In this document: positions 51,625 through 60,691 of the stretch, piece after piece
How positions within the stretch are numbered: position 1 is the first letter of the stretch
How the letters are laid out: each line of letters starts with the position of its first letter
Source of the DNA: an uncultured Bacteroidales bacterium
GTDB lineage: Bacteria; Bacteroidota; Bacteroidia; Bacteroidales; FEN-979
DNA: 64,000 nucleotides
Assembly: GCA_903945175.1 (NCBI GenBank)
Contig: CAJAUM010000022.1
Location: forward strand, 118,564-182,563
Direction: 5' to 3'
The notes under the pieces: model-generated
Seen by the model: the letters and a program-made list of their open reading frames with translations, nothing else
The model's database searches: none
Told to the model about the DNA's origin: nothing
Made by a program: the position numbers and the translations under genes

Positions 51625-53157
51625 CTAATTTATAACCAGCGTCTGAATCGAATGCGGCAGGCTGACGGTTTCTGCTGCCTGCCCTGACATCCAGATCCGG
51701 AAAGGTATTTTATCGTTGCTTTGGTTCATCACAATGACCGCTATGTTACCATCGGTATTTACAAATGCGGTGGTGATGAGCTGTCCGCGGCTTGCTGCGC
51801 TGATGATTCTTTTTGCACCCGGCCGGATAAATTTCGAAAAATGGCCAATATAGTAAAATGAATTCATGTAATATAGTTCCCCTGTTTTGGTGTTGGCATG
51901 AAGCGGGGCAAAACACAAATTCTGAACATGGTTGGGGCCGCCTGTCTCATCGAGCAGAATATTCCAGTCTGTCCATCCAACCGTGCCGTTGTTGAAATCA
52001 TTGATCATGTTCCGGCCGTATAGTTCGCCCCACCTCCATTCGTTTATCTTTCCGAAGTTAAAACTCTCGGCACAGCCCTCGGTGAATATGAGATGCTTTT
52101 CAGGAAAAGCTTCTGATACGCGTTTCACATTGTCGAAAATGTTCCCTCCTCCGGTCCAGGTTTCGTACCAGTGAAAGCCGATGCCCCAGATATATCTTGC
52201 TGCTTCAGGATCACTCAGGAGGGTGCTTGCGCGCTGATAGATCAGGTCGCGGTTATGATCCCAGGCTATGAGTTTTTTATCGCCCATACCCGCTTTGTGC
52301 AAGGTCGGCCCAAGGAAGTTCTTGATATAATCACGTTCCTCTTCGGCCGTATAAATGCATGATTCCCATTTTTGTTTGGCCATGGGTTCGTTCTGTACAC
52401 TGATCCCCCAAACCGGAATACCCTCCGCCTGGTAGGCATTGATAAACTTCACAAAGTAATCAGCCCAGCTCTGATAGTACGCCGGTTTCAGCTTTCCGCC
52501 CTGCAACATGTTATTGTTGTCTTTCATCCATGCCGGGGGGCTCCATGGACTCGCATACAGCGTCAGATTTCCACCCGCAGCAGCAATGGCCTGTTTGATG
52601 AATGGTATACGAAACTCCTTGTCATGCGCGACACTGAAAGATTTCAGTTCACCATCATTTTCATTGACATAGGTGTAGCTGCCGCTTGAAAAATCACAGC
52701 TGTGGATGTTGGTCCGGGCCAGGGTGTAACCAATCCCTTTGTTCTCATCAAAAAATTGTTGAAGGATCTCCTGCTGCTTCTCCTTGGGCATCTTTGAAAA
52801 AGTTTCAGCTGATGCATCGGTCAGTGCGGCGCCAATGCCGATAAAGGTCTGAAACGTCTTTGCCGGATCCACAAACACACACGGCTGTGTTTCGAAGGGC
52901 TGACCGAAATCAGTCAGCCGCAGCGTATCTGTTACCGATATCCTGAACTGCGTATTCTCAGCCGTGGTGTAAACCGTCACCTTTTTGCCGACCGGGGCGA
53001 TGGGGCCTTCAGGGGCGGCTGGGTTCGCAAGGGCGACAGGGCCTTCAGGGGCGGCTGGGTTCGCAAGGGCGACAGGGCCTTCAGGGGAATTCCCTGCAAG
53101 GGCTGAACCAACTGTCAACAGCATGGCCATGGCTGATAGGCGTAACATCTTTTTCAT
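51625..53157 (-). CDS. GH30 family glycoside hydrolase, exported
   Basis: A 510-residue enzyme with a signal peptide ('MAMLLTVGSALAG') followed by 12-residue repeats ('EGPVALANPAAP' twice, then 'EGPIAP') that form a Pro/Ala spacer. The GH30 catalytic domain shows 'FIGIGAALTDASAETFS', 'YTLARTNIHSCDFSSGSYTY', 'YASPWSPPAWMKDNN', acid/base Glu in 'ISVQNEPMAKQ' (about 256) and nucleophile Glu in 'LIFTEGCAES' (about 358). Known family activities include beta-1,6-glucanase and glucosylceramidase; the beta-1,6-glucanase type (subfamily 3) fits the PUL. A TAACTTTG element lies just upstream. Confidence 0.95.
   Translation of the reverse strand: MKKMLRLSAMAMLLTVGSALAGNSPEGPVALANPAAPEGPVALANPAAPEGPIAPVGKKVTVYTTAENTQFRISVTDTLRLTDFGQPFETQPCVFVDPAKTFQTFIGIGAALTDASAETFSKMPKEKQQEILQQFFDENKGIGYTLARTNIHSCDFSSGSYTYVNENDGELKSFSVAHDKEFRIPFIKQAIAAAGGNLTLYASPWSPPAWMKDNNNMLQGGKLKPAYYQSWADYFVKFINAYQAEGIPVWGISVQNEPMAKQKWESCIYTAEEERDYIKNFLGPTLHKAGMGDKKLIAWDHNRDLIYQRASTLLSDPEAARYIWGIGFHWYETWTGGGNIFDNVKRVSEAFPEKHLIFTEGCAESFNFGKINEWRWGELYGRNMINDFNNGTVGWTDWNILLDETGGPNHVQNLCFAPLHANTKTGELYYMNSFYYIGHFSKFIRPGAKRIISAASRGQLITTAFVNTDGNIAVIVMNQSNDKIPFRIWMSGQAAETVSLPHSIQTLVIN
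53003..53087. repeat. Exact 36-bp direct repeats in the GH30 N-terminal spacer
   Basis: Two identical 36-bp copies in tandem (53003-53038 and 53039-53074) plus a 13-bp partial third. They code for the repeat 'EGPVALANPAAP' immediately after the signal peptide. Confidence 0.9.
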
Positions 53158-53185
53158 AACGTATCATTTAAGTTTCTGCGGGGAG

Positions 53186-53193
53186 CAAAGTTA
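53186..53193 (-). promoter_or_regulatory. -7 element (TAACTTTG) before the GH30 gene
   Basis: On the minus strand a perfect TAnnTTTG element about 30 bp before the GH30 start; it overlaps the stop region of the GH5 gene and has no clear -33 element. Confidence 0.4.
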
Positions 53194-55944
53194 TTGGACA
53201 ATCAGTTTGTTCCGACAGATGTTTCCGGAAATCTCCAGCTCTAAAAAATAGAACCCTTTCGGAAGGTCCCCAATATAAATTTTCTGAGCTTCTTCTGTTT
53301 CTGACAACCTCATTGATTTGACCAAAACCCCATTCAGATTGCGGAACAACAATGAATTACGCGGCCCTGGCGCCGCTGGCATTTCAATGGTTAGCTCTTC
53401 CTGGCAGGGATTGGGATAGATGCTGATCTCATGATCTCTGAGCTCCGTTGTACCCAATCCCTTCTCAGTGAATTTATACCAGTTCATGTTGAATTCAGGT
53501 TTGAGGATCTTAACCCGCAACTTGCTGATCCCCTCCGTAAGAGATATTTCTGCAACAACACTTTTCCAGGTCTGCCATCCTCCTGTAACAGGAATATTGA
53601 TGCTGGCTGAATTGAGGACTTCACCCAAATCATTTAATTGCTGAACCTGAATGATGCCCGCTGTGCTGAAGCAGGCAATACGCACCTCCATGTTATACCT
53701 GGCCGATTTCACCACATTGATGCGATAGTCGAGGTAATCACCCGTATTGGTAAAACCCATGTCCTGGCCGCCTCCCACATCGGTGGTGGTTTCGATTTGC
53801 AAACCCTGGTTGAAGCTGAAGGCCTCGGCTTCGATTTTTCCCGGAACCGTTAGGTAAACAGGCAGGTTGTTTTTCACCGGCAGGTTGCTGAAGTTTTCGA
53901 GCAACGTGCCATCTGTGGCAGTTACATGGCCCCCGGAATAAGACAATCGTATGGTATCATTATAATAGATCGACTGTGCCAGGCTCAGCGTGATCTGAGA
54001 CGAATTCCTGCTGTTTATGGCAAGGCTTGCGATACTTTCCGGCTTCCCGTTTACGGTACAGCTAAAACCATCCGCAGTGGCAGTAGAGTCGACAACCATT
54101 TTATTGAAACTGATGTTAATAAGTTCCCCCTGCATGTAGGTTTCGGCTGAAACCGGTTTCATCGGCAACTCAGAAAGTGGCTTGCTGACCAAAAAATCCA
54201 GGAATCCGAAATTAACCCCTCCCTTTTCAAACAGGACCCTCAGTTTTTGACTGCCCTTGTAAAGAATGACATCCTGGAACAGGGCGCTGCTCCAGCTCTG
54301 GGTTCCGCCTGAGGATGGAAGGGCCATCACACCGGAAATATCCGCTTCATTGCATAAAAGCCTGATTTTAGATCCGGCGGGGCCTGCATACCGGAGTTGC
54401 ACATTGTAGGCTGCCGTTGAATCGACATCTGCAGTATATTGCAGCCATTCGTTTTCAACGGTCCAGCCGACATTGAACCCGTTTGAATTTTGGTGGGAAT
54501 CCAGCGCGGTTTCAATATCAACTCCATCGTTCCTGTAAATGTATCCGCTGTTCCACGCGGTATAGGTGCCCGTGGTTACATGATAGTCAGCGATATCCGA
54601 ATCGAAATAGGCCTTCCCGCATCGTCCCAGGTCATAGTCTGAAGCATGGATCACCCCCGGAATTGTATGATGCGTGAAGATCAAGGCTGTCGTATCATAA
54701 ATCTGCCTGAACATGGCATCAATCACATCCCTGCGGTAAGTACAATATTCAGCTCTGGCGTTGGCCGCCATCTGCATCAGGGCATAGGTTGCAGAACCTG
54801 CGGTCGGGGCTACTCCGCCATTTTTCCAGTAATCGAGCAAAGTCTGGTATCCGGGGGTTTTCGTGATGGTCATCGGATTGACCACCGAATTGATCTTTTT
54901 CAATGGCCACCAGGCCCAGCCGATGTTGTTCTTCTCTGCCAGCTGAATGGCATCGGTGAACCACACATTCGAGTTTTCACCTGATTCTCCCAGCCAAATA
55001 GGGACATTGTACTGATTCCGAAGGTTGAGAATTCCCTGGATGGAACCCAGGTCATTGTACGACCAGTACTTATGGAAACTCAAGGCCATGTTGTTATCCC
55101 ACAAGGGGAACATCCCGTTGTAGTTATTCCCCCAGCAGTTGCCTTCGATGATGATCATGTGTTTCTGATCAACCTGCCGGATGGCACTTGTAATGTCGAC
55201 CAATAGCTTCCGCAGGGGGGCATTGGAATTTTCGGAACAGCCGTTTTGATTGCCCCCTGTTGTAAAACTCCAGTTTGGCTCGTTGATGAGATCATATCCT
55301 CCGACCCAGGGCTCATTGGCGTACCGTGCCGCCAGTTTTTCCCAGAGGGCGATGGTCTTTTGCTTGTTGGCATCACTGTCCCACAGAGATGGGTTGGCAG
55401 GATTGCCGTCACTTATGGCATAGTCCTTACCCTGTCCGCCCGGTGCTGCATGCAGATCGAGGATGACATACATCTGCCTGGCAGAACACCATTTGATCAG
55501 GCTGTCAGTCAATGCAAAGCCTTTTTCAAGCCAGGTGTTGGTACCGGCAACAGGTTCATCTTCAATGGGCAGGGTATAGAGATTGTAGTGCATCGGCAAC
55601 CGCACTGAATTGAATCCCCATGCTGCCATGGAGTCAATATCTGTTTTGGTACAATGATTGGCATGCCAGGCATCGTAAAAGGCCGCGGTATTTGCAGCCC
55701 CGATGAGACCCTGGATTTTTGCTTTTATCTGCCATTGCGCGCTGGCCATGCCACTCATTTCCATCATGTAGGGCTCCTGGAGCATCCATCCCCCCAGCCC
55801 CATTCCACGCAGGAGAACCTCATGGTTGTCCTGATCTGTCATTTTCTTTCCGCTCGCCTTCAAGCCCTGTGCAGATGCGGCAGCACTTATCAGAATGAGG
55901 AGGAGGGCAAGCATTATTTTAGCTGTCTGGTTTATCGATTTCAT
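53191..55944 (-). CDS. GH5 - CBM6 - CBM6 - T9SS multidomain glucanase
   Basis: A 917-residue enzyme from ATG 55944, where the signal peptide begins ('KIMLALLLILISAAASAQG'). The GH5 domain shows 'LRGMGLGGWMLQEPYMM', 'SVRLPMHYNLYT', 'DLHAAPGGQG', acid/base Glu in 'GYDLINEPNW' (about 221) and nucleophile Glu in 'IWLGESGEN' (about 317). Two CBM6-like beta-sandwiches follow (around residues 480-600 and 710-830; the second contains 'GKIEAEAF ... GDYLDYRINV'), then a T9SS sorting domain ('YPNPCQEELTIEM ... LPKGFYFLELE'). The start of the GH5 domain resembles exo/endo-beta-1,3 or 1,6-glucanase subfamilies, but I do not fix one. Surface-attached enzyme for initial cleavage. Confidence 0.93.
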   Translation of the reverse strand: MKSINQTAKIMLALLLILISAAASAQGLKASGKKMTDQDNHEVLLRGMGLGGWMLQEPYMMEMSGMASAQWQIKAKIQGLIGAANTAAFYDAWHANHCTKTDIDSMAAWGFNSVRLPMHYNLYTLPIEDEPVAGTNTWLEKGFALTDSLIKWCSARQMYVILDLHAAPGGQGKDYAISDGNPANPSLWDSDANKQKTIALWEKLAARYANEPWVGGYDLINEPNWSFTTGGNQNGCSENSNAPLRKLLVDITSAIRQVDQKHMIIIEGNCWGNNYNGMFPLWDNNMALSFHKYWSYNDLGSIQGILNLRNQYNVPIWLGESGENSNVWFTDAIQLAEKNNIGWAWWPLKKINSVVNPMTITKTPGYQTLLDYWKNGGVAPTAGSATYALMQMAANARAEYCTYRRDVIDAMFRQIYDTTALIFTHHTIPGVIHASDYDLGRCGKAYFDSDIADYHVTTGTYTAWNSGYIYRNDGVDIETALDSHQNSNGFNVGWTVENEWLQYTADVDSTAAYNVQLRYAGPAGSKIRLLCNEADISGVMALPSSGGTQSWSSALFQDVILYKGSQKLRVLFEKGGVNFGFLDFLVSKPLSELPMKPVSAETYMQGELINISFNKMVVDSTATADGFSCTVNGKPESIASLAINSRNSSQITLSLAQSIYYNDTIRLSYSGGHVTATDGTLLENFSNLPVKNNLPVYLTVPGKIEAEAFSFNQGLQIETTTDVGGGQDMGFTNTGDYLDYRINVVKSARYNMEVRIACFSTAGIIQVQQLNDLGEVLNSASINIPVTGGWQTWKSVVAEISLTEGISKLRVKILKPEFNMNWYKFTEKGLGTTELRDHEISIYPNPCQEELTIEMPAAPGPRNSLLFRNLNGVLVKSMRLSETEEAQKIYIGDLPKGFYFLELEISGNICRNKLIVQ

Positions 55945-55978
55945 ATCAGGGGGGTAAGTGGCGGAAAGGATGCATGAT

Positions 55979-57475
55979 TTAGTAGTTGGGATTCTGTACA
56001 AGTTTTGTATTTGTAAGTTCTGCCAGCGGGATGGGCAATATCTCATTTTTTCCGGCAATAAATCCCTTGGCGCTCAGGGCGGCCGGAGCATCTCCCCAGC
56101 GAACCAGGTCAAACCAGCGGTGGCCCTCAGTGGCCAGTTCGAGCCGGCGTTCCAGCTTGATATTGTCCAGGGTGGCAGGTACGGGTGCAAGTCCCACGCG
56201 CGCACGAACGCGGTCGAGGTAGTCCTGTGCTTTCGCGGTATTTCCGCTGCCGCGAACCAGGGCCTCCGCTTCCATCAGGTAGGTATCAGCCAGGCGGATC
56301 TCCATGACATCGTTCGGGTAGTTCAAAACCGGATCTCCCCCGATGGTTGAATAGAATTCCTGCAACGGGGCAAACTTAGCCACGAAATATCCCGTATTCT
56401 GAAATCCTTTTTCATAATTGCACAGCCCGGCCGTTTTCATGCTGTCAACGTTGACGATCGTATATTTATACCTTGGATCTTTTTTCATCACGGCAACCAG
56501 CTCAGGCGTTATGGGGTTAAATCCCCAGCCCGCAACATAGGTTACCCCGGTATACGCACGGGGACCGCACATCTGGGTAAAAACGTTGCCTTCGAAGTTG
56601 GGCCACGATTCCCACCCCGACATCGCTTTGGCTGTATGCACAATTTCGAATACAGATTCGCTGTTGAATTTGTTATCGGGGCGGAAGATCATCCCAAAAT
56701 CAGATTGCAGGGCATAATTGGCCGAGGTGTTCACAAGTTCAAACAGGTCGGCTGCCTCAATCATGCGGCTATCATTATTCTGATAGAGGATCACTTTGCC
56801 CAGCAGCGCAATGGCAGCGAATTTCGAGGCACGGCCGTTTTCACCCGGTGCAACGGTTTCAGGCAAATCCAGAATTGCTTCGTTCAGATCTTTTTCAATT
56901 TGAAGATAAACAACTTCCGGCTTGGCCTGGGTAATATTGAAAAATTCACTCGGGGTGAGCGGGACGGTAATCAGAGGGACATTTTTAAAGAGGCGGACCA
57001 GGTCGAAATAAAAATAGGCCCGCAGAAACTTTGATTCTGCCGTAAACCTGGCTTTCAATGTTTTATCCATGGTCACACCGGGAAGCTTTGAAATCAGGAT
57101 GTTGGCCCTGTATACACCGGTAAAATTCCTGCTCCAGAAATCAGCCTGTATGCCGGTTGCCGCGTCGATCGTGTAGTTATTCCAAACCTGCCATGCCGGC
57201 ACATCAGAAGAGCTGCCTCCTCCGGCATAACAATCATCGGAAGCCGAATTGAGGGGCCCGATCTTATTTGAATAGGTCTTCCCGCATTCTGCTCCGAGCG
57301 GGTCATAGGCTGCAACCAATCCGTTGAAGGCCTCTTCGGCATTCTTGTAATAGTTGGCCTCCAGGCTGGTACCTTTGGGTTCTACATCCAGCCAGCTTTT
57401 TGAACAGGAGTTCAAAAGCAGGACGCCCATGATGAGGGCACTCAGATATATGTTCAGTTTTTTCATTGTCGTCAT
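55979..57475 (-). CDS. susD: SusD/RagB family glycan-binding lipoprotein
   Basis: A 498-residue SusD-type lipoprotein (lipobox 'LLNSCSKSW'). Seen: 'LDVEPKGTSLEANYYKNAEEAFNGLVAAYDPL', 'AESKFLRAYFYFDLVRLFKNVPLIT', 'EIRLADTYLMEAEALVRG', 'ERRLELATEGHRWFDLVRWGDA' and 'ILPIPLAELTNTKLVQNPNY'. The start may be the ATG three codons later. It partners the SusC gene 11 bp upstream and is 35 bp from the GH5 gene, so all belong to one transcript. Confidence 0.96.
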   Translation of the reverse strand: MTTMKKLNIYLSALIMGVLLLNSCSKSWLDVEPKGTSLEANYYKNAEEAFNGLVAAYDPLGAECGKTYSNKIGPLNSASDDCYAGGGSSSDVPAWQVWNNYTIDAATGIQADFWSRNFTGVYRANILISKLPGVTMDKTLKARFTAESKFLRAYFYFDLVRLFKNVPLITVPLTPSEFFNITQAKPEVVYLQIEKDLNEAILDLPETVAPGENGRASKFAAIALLGKVILYQNNDSRMIEAADLFELVNTSANYALQSDFGMIFRPDNKFNSESVFEIVHTAKAMSGWESWPNFEGNVFTQMCGPRAYTGVTYVAGWGFNPITPELVAVMKKDPRYKYTIVNVDSMKTAGLCNYEKGFQNTGYFVAKFAPLQEFYSTIGGDPVLNYPNDVMEIRLADTYLMEAEALVRGSGNTAKAQDYLDRVRARVGLAPVPATLDNIKLERRLELATEGHRWFDLVRWGDAPAALSAKGFIAGKNEILPIPLAELTNTKLVQNPNY

Positions 57476-57486
57476 GTTTTAAAGGA

Positions 57487-60400
57487 TTATAATGTTACAC
57501 TTATTCCAACCATAAAAGAGCGGGCCTGCGGATAAACACCACGGTCGATGCCATAGCTGCTGCCACCAATTTCAGGATCATATCCCTGGTACTTTGTAAA
57601 TGTAAACAGGTTGTTTGCACTTACATATACACGGAGGTTCTGCATGCCGGCTTTGTTGATGATGTTCTTCGGCACGGTATAGCCAACCTGGATGGTCTTG
57701 AACCTGAAATAGGCTCCATTGGTCAAAAAGAAGTTAGAGGGTTTGCTGAAGTTCCCGTTCGGGTCGCCAACGACCAGCCGGGGGTACTCAGTCGATGTAT
57801 TTGGTCCGGTCCACCGGCCCATGGCATCGGAGGTCCAGTTGGCAGTTGGAATATCCAGGCGGCGTAAACCGTTGAATACATCATTGCCTGCCACACCCTG
57901 GCAAAATACGAGGAGATCAACGCCCTTGCAGGCTGCATTGATCGTAAAACCATACGACCAGGTCGGTGTCGGATCTCCGATAAAGGTGCGGTCATTCGCA
58001 TCAATCTTCCCGTCCTCATTCAGGTCGGCATAGCGGAAATCACCCGGTTTTGCATTGGGCTGAATCATATTTCCGTTCTTGTCGACATAACCCTGAACTT
58101 TCGACAGGGACTGGAAAATGTCAAGTACTTCGAAACCGTAAAAAGCTCCGATGGGCTGCCCGACGGCCAGGCGGCTAATTTCATACGCACTTGACTGGAA
58201 CGTTGCACCGGAGATATAATCTACGGTTCCAAGATCAGTCACTTCATTCTTCAGATAGGAGGCATTCCCGCTGAATTTTAAATCAACAGGGCCCAGTTTT
58301 TTTGAATAACCCAGTTCAAGTTCAACGCCTTTGTTTGTCATGGACCCCACGTTGCCAAGCGGATTTCCGGTTCCGACATACCCAGGCAAAATAACTGGCT
58401 GCAACATCCCGGTGGTGCTTTTGTTAAACCAGTCGAACACGATGGTGAGATTTTCAAAAAGGGTGGCTTCAAAACCGATGTCAATCTGGCTGGTCTGTTC
58501 CCATTTCAAATCAGGATTGGCGGGAGCATCGGGGCTGTACCCGATAATGTAATTGTCGGCCCCAAAGGTATAGTTCCTGCCCCCGGATACCGTTGACATA
58601 TAGGCAAAATCGCGGATATTGTCATTTCCGTTCACACCATACGAACCACGCACTTTGAAGAAGGTGACGACCTTGTTTTCTGGCCAGAAATTTTCGCGTG
58701 AAGCTACCCATCCCACAGATGCAGATGGGAAATATCCATACTTGTTGTTGCTTCCGAACCTGGATGAACCGTCACGGCGGATAATTCCGGTAAACAGGTA
58801 CTTTTCTCCGTAGTTATAAATCAAACGTGCAAAAATGGAAGAGACTTTATGATAAGGTGTTTCCCATCCACCGCCTACCCGCTCTGAGGCAGGAATATTG
58901 TAATTCATAGATGCTTCATCAAAGGTATTGACCGGCAGGTTTTTATAGGTTGCATTCACGCCGACGGAATTTTCAGAGTATGCACTCGTTCCAATCAACA
59001 CAGTCCCATTGTGTTTTCCAAAGCTCCGGGTGTAGGAGGCTGTATTCTCCCAATTCCAGATCAATCCCCTGTTGGAGGCACGATAATATGAATTGATCGC
59101 AGTGGAGGTGGAGGCATTCAGGTAACAAACGGGAGAAAAACTTTCATCGCCGTAAAAGGCCAATTTAGCCCCCGCGTCCGATTTGATTTTCAGCCCCTTG
59201 ATGGGTTCAATTTCAGCATACACATTGCCGACCAGGTTATCTGACCATCCATAATTGCCCTGGCGGGTCTGAATGTAAGCCAGCGGGTTTGTCATCTCCT
59301 GTCCGACATACTGCGAAATACCATAGGGATTTCCTTCGGCATCCCTCACCACAAAATGATCACTGTAGGGCGGTGCATTGGCAACGGAGGGATCGGTAAT
59401 GATGGTTTTGGTGATCGGGTCGAGGTTGATGGCCGAAGAGAGCGGGCCGCCATATTCGCTGTTCGTATTCAGCGAGCCCTGGCTCTTGATATGGGAATAC
59501 CCGACATTATTGCCAAACCTGAGCCACTCCTTTACCTTATGTGTCGAATTAAAACGGAGGTTCAACCGCTTGTAGTTGGATATGGAGGTGGCGATCACCC
59601 CTTCCTGGGTATAATATCCAATGGAGGTATAATAGGTCGACTTGTCATTTCCGCCGCTGATACTCAGTTCATAATTTGAAATTTTTGCAGAGGTATTGAA
59701 AATGGTGCTTTGCCAGTCGGTCCCGTCTCCGAACGATTGGGGATCGGTAAATATAACCGGTCCGCCGCCGTTGACCGAAGCTTCATTTCTCAAGGTGGCA
59801 TAGTCTGTCGCATTGAGCAGGTCAAGTTTTTTTGCAGGAGACTGGGTGCCGAAATAGGCATTGAAATTGACCTGCATGCTGCCTGAACCCACCTTCAGGG
59901 CGCCACCCTTGCCCTTTTTGGTGGTCACGATGATGACCCCGCTGGCTGCACGGGTACCGTAAATGGCGGCAGAAGCAGCATCTTTTAAGACTTCAATGGA
60001 TTCAATATCATCCGAATTCAGATAGTCAATGCCGCCGTTGTCGATGGGAACTCCATCAATGACATAGAGCGGATTGCTGTTGTTTATCGTAGTGGTACCA
60101 CGTACCCTGACAGTTGAAGAGGCGCCCGGCTGTCCTGAACTGGAGGCCACACTCACACCGGTGGTTCTTCCCTGCAGGGCCTGCTCAATGCGAAGGATCG
60201 GCATGTTTTCAAGGTCGGTGCTCTTTACTTTGGAGATGGCTCCGGTCACCACACTTTTCTTCTGCGTACCGTAACCGATCACGACCAATTCAGACAAGCC
60301 CACGGTGCTGCTCTCCAGTGCGACTTTCAACGAAACGCCCGCCGTGGCCTGGACCTCCTGCTTAATATACCCGACAAATGAAAACACGAGGGTTTCTGTT

Positions 60401-60642
60401 GCCTTGGCTGAGGTCAGTTTGTAGGCTCCGTTGATATCGGTGGCAGCGCCATTTGTTGTGCCTTTGATGACCACGCTCACACCAGGCAGCGTTTCGCCTT
60501 GCTTGTCGCTGACAACGCCGGTGTACTGATAGGAATTCTGTGCAAACAGCGAGGTGATGCCAAACCAAAGGATGCCGGTCAACAACATCAGTCTCCTTCC
60601 GAACGTGTGGTCCTTAGAAAAATCAGGGTACTTTTTTTTCAT
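57487..60642 (-). CDS. susC: SusC-like TonB-dependent outer-membrane transporter
   Basis: A 1051-residue transporter with signal peptide ('GILWFGITSLFAQ'), N-terminal regulatory-like domain ('GETLPGVSVVIKGTTNGAATDINGAYKL'), TonB box ('LSELVVIGYG'), plug ('VSVASSSGQPGASSTVRVRGTTT') and barrel with C-terminal 'YPQARSFMVGISVTL'. Second of three SusC proteins in the PUL; sequence differs clearly from the other two, so they may take different chain lengths or linkages. It is 49 bp downstream of the second GH30 gene. Confidence 0.97.
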   Translation of the reverse strand: MKKKYPDFSKDHTFGRRLMLLTGILWFGITSLFAQNSYQYTGVVSDKQGETLPGVSVVIKGTTNGAATDINGAYKLTSAKATETLVFSFVGYIKQEVQATAGVSLKVALESSTVGLSELVVIGYGTQKKSVVTGAISKVKSTDLENMPILRIEQALQGRTTGVSVASSSGQPGASSTVRVRGTTTINNSNPLYVIDGVPIDNGGIDYLNSDDIESIEVLKDAASAAIYGTRAASGVIIVTTKKGKGGALKVGSGSMQVNFNAYFGTQSPAKKLDLLNATDYATLRNEASVNGGGPVIFTDPQSFGDGTDWQSTIFNTSAKISNYELSISGGNDKSTYYTSIGYYTQEGVIATSISNYKRLNLRFNSTHKVKEWLRFGNNVGYSHIKSQGSLNTNSEYGGPLSSAINLDPITKTIITDPSVANAPPYSDHFVVRDAEGNPYGISQYVGQEMTNPLAYIQTRQGNYGWSDNLVGNVYAEIEPIKGLKIKSDAGAKLAFYGDESFSPVCYLNASTSTAINSYYRASNRGLIWNWENTASYTRSFGKHNGTVLIGTSAYSENSVGVNATYKNLPVNTFDEASMNYNIPASERVGGGWETPYHKVSSIFARLIYNYGEKYLFTGIIRRDGSSRFGSNNKYGYFPSASVGWVASRENFWPENKVVTFFKVRGSYGVNGNDNIRDFAYMSTVSGGRNYTFGADNYIIGYSPDAPANPDLKWEQTSQIDIGFEATLFENLTIVFDWFNKSTTGMLQPVILPGYVGTGNPLGNVGSMTNKGVELELGYSKKLGPVDLKFSGNASYLKNEVTDLGTVDYISGATFQSSAYEISRLAVGQPIGAFYGFEVLDIFQSLSKVQGYVDKNGNMIQPNAKPGDFRYADLNEDGKIDANDRTFIGDPTPTWSYGFTINAACKGVDLLVFCQGVAGNDVFNGLRRLDIPTANWTSDAMGRWTGPNTSTEYPRLVVGDPNGNFSKPSNFFLTNGAYFRFKTIQVGYTVPKNIINKAGMQNLRVYVSANNLFTFTKYQGYDPEIGGSSYGIDRGVYPQARSFMVGISVTL

Positions 60643-60691
60643 AATTTGATTGTTATTAGGTTTGTTAATAGTGCGTGTTCTTTAAAAAATA

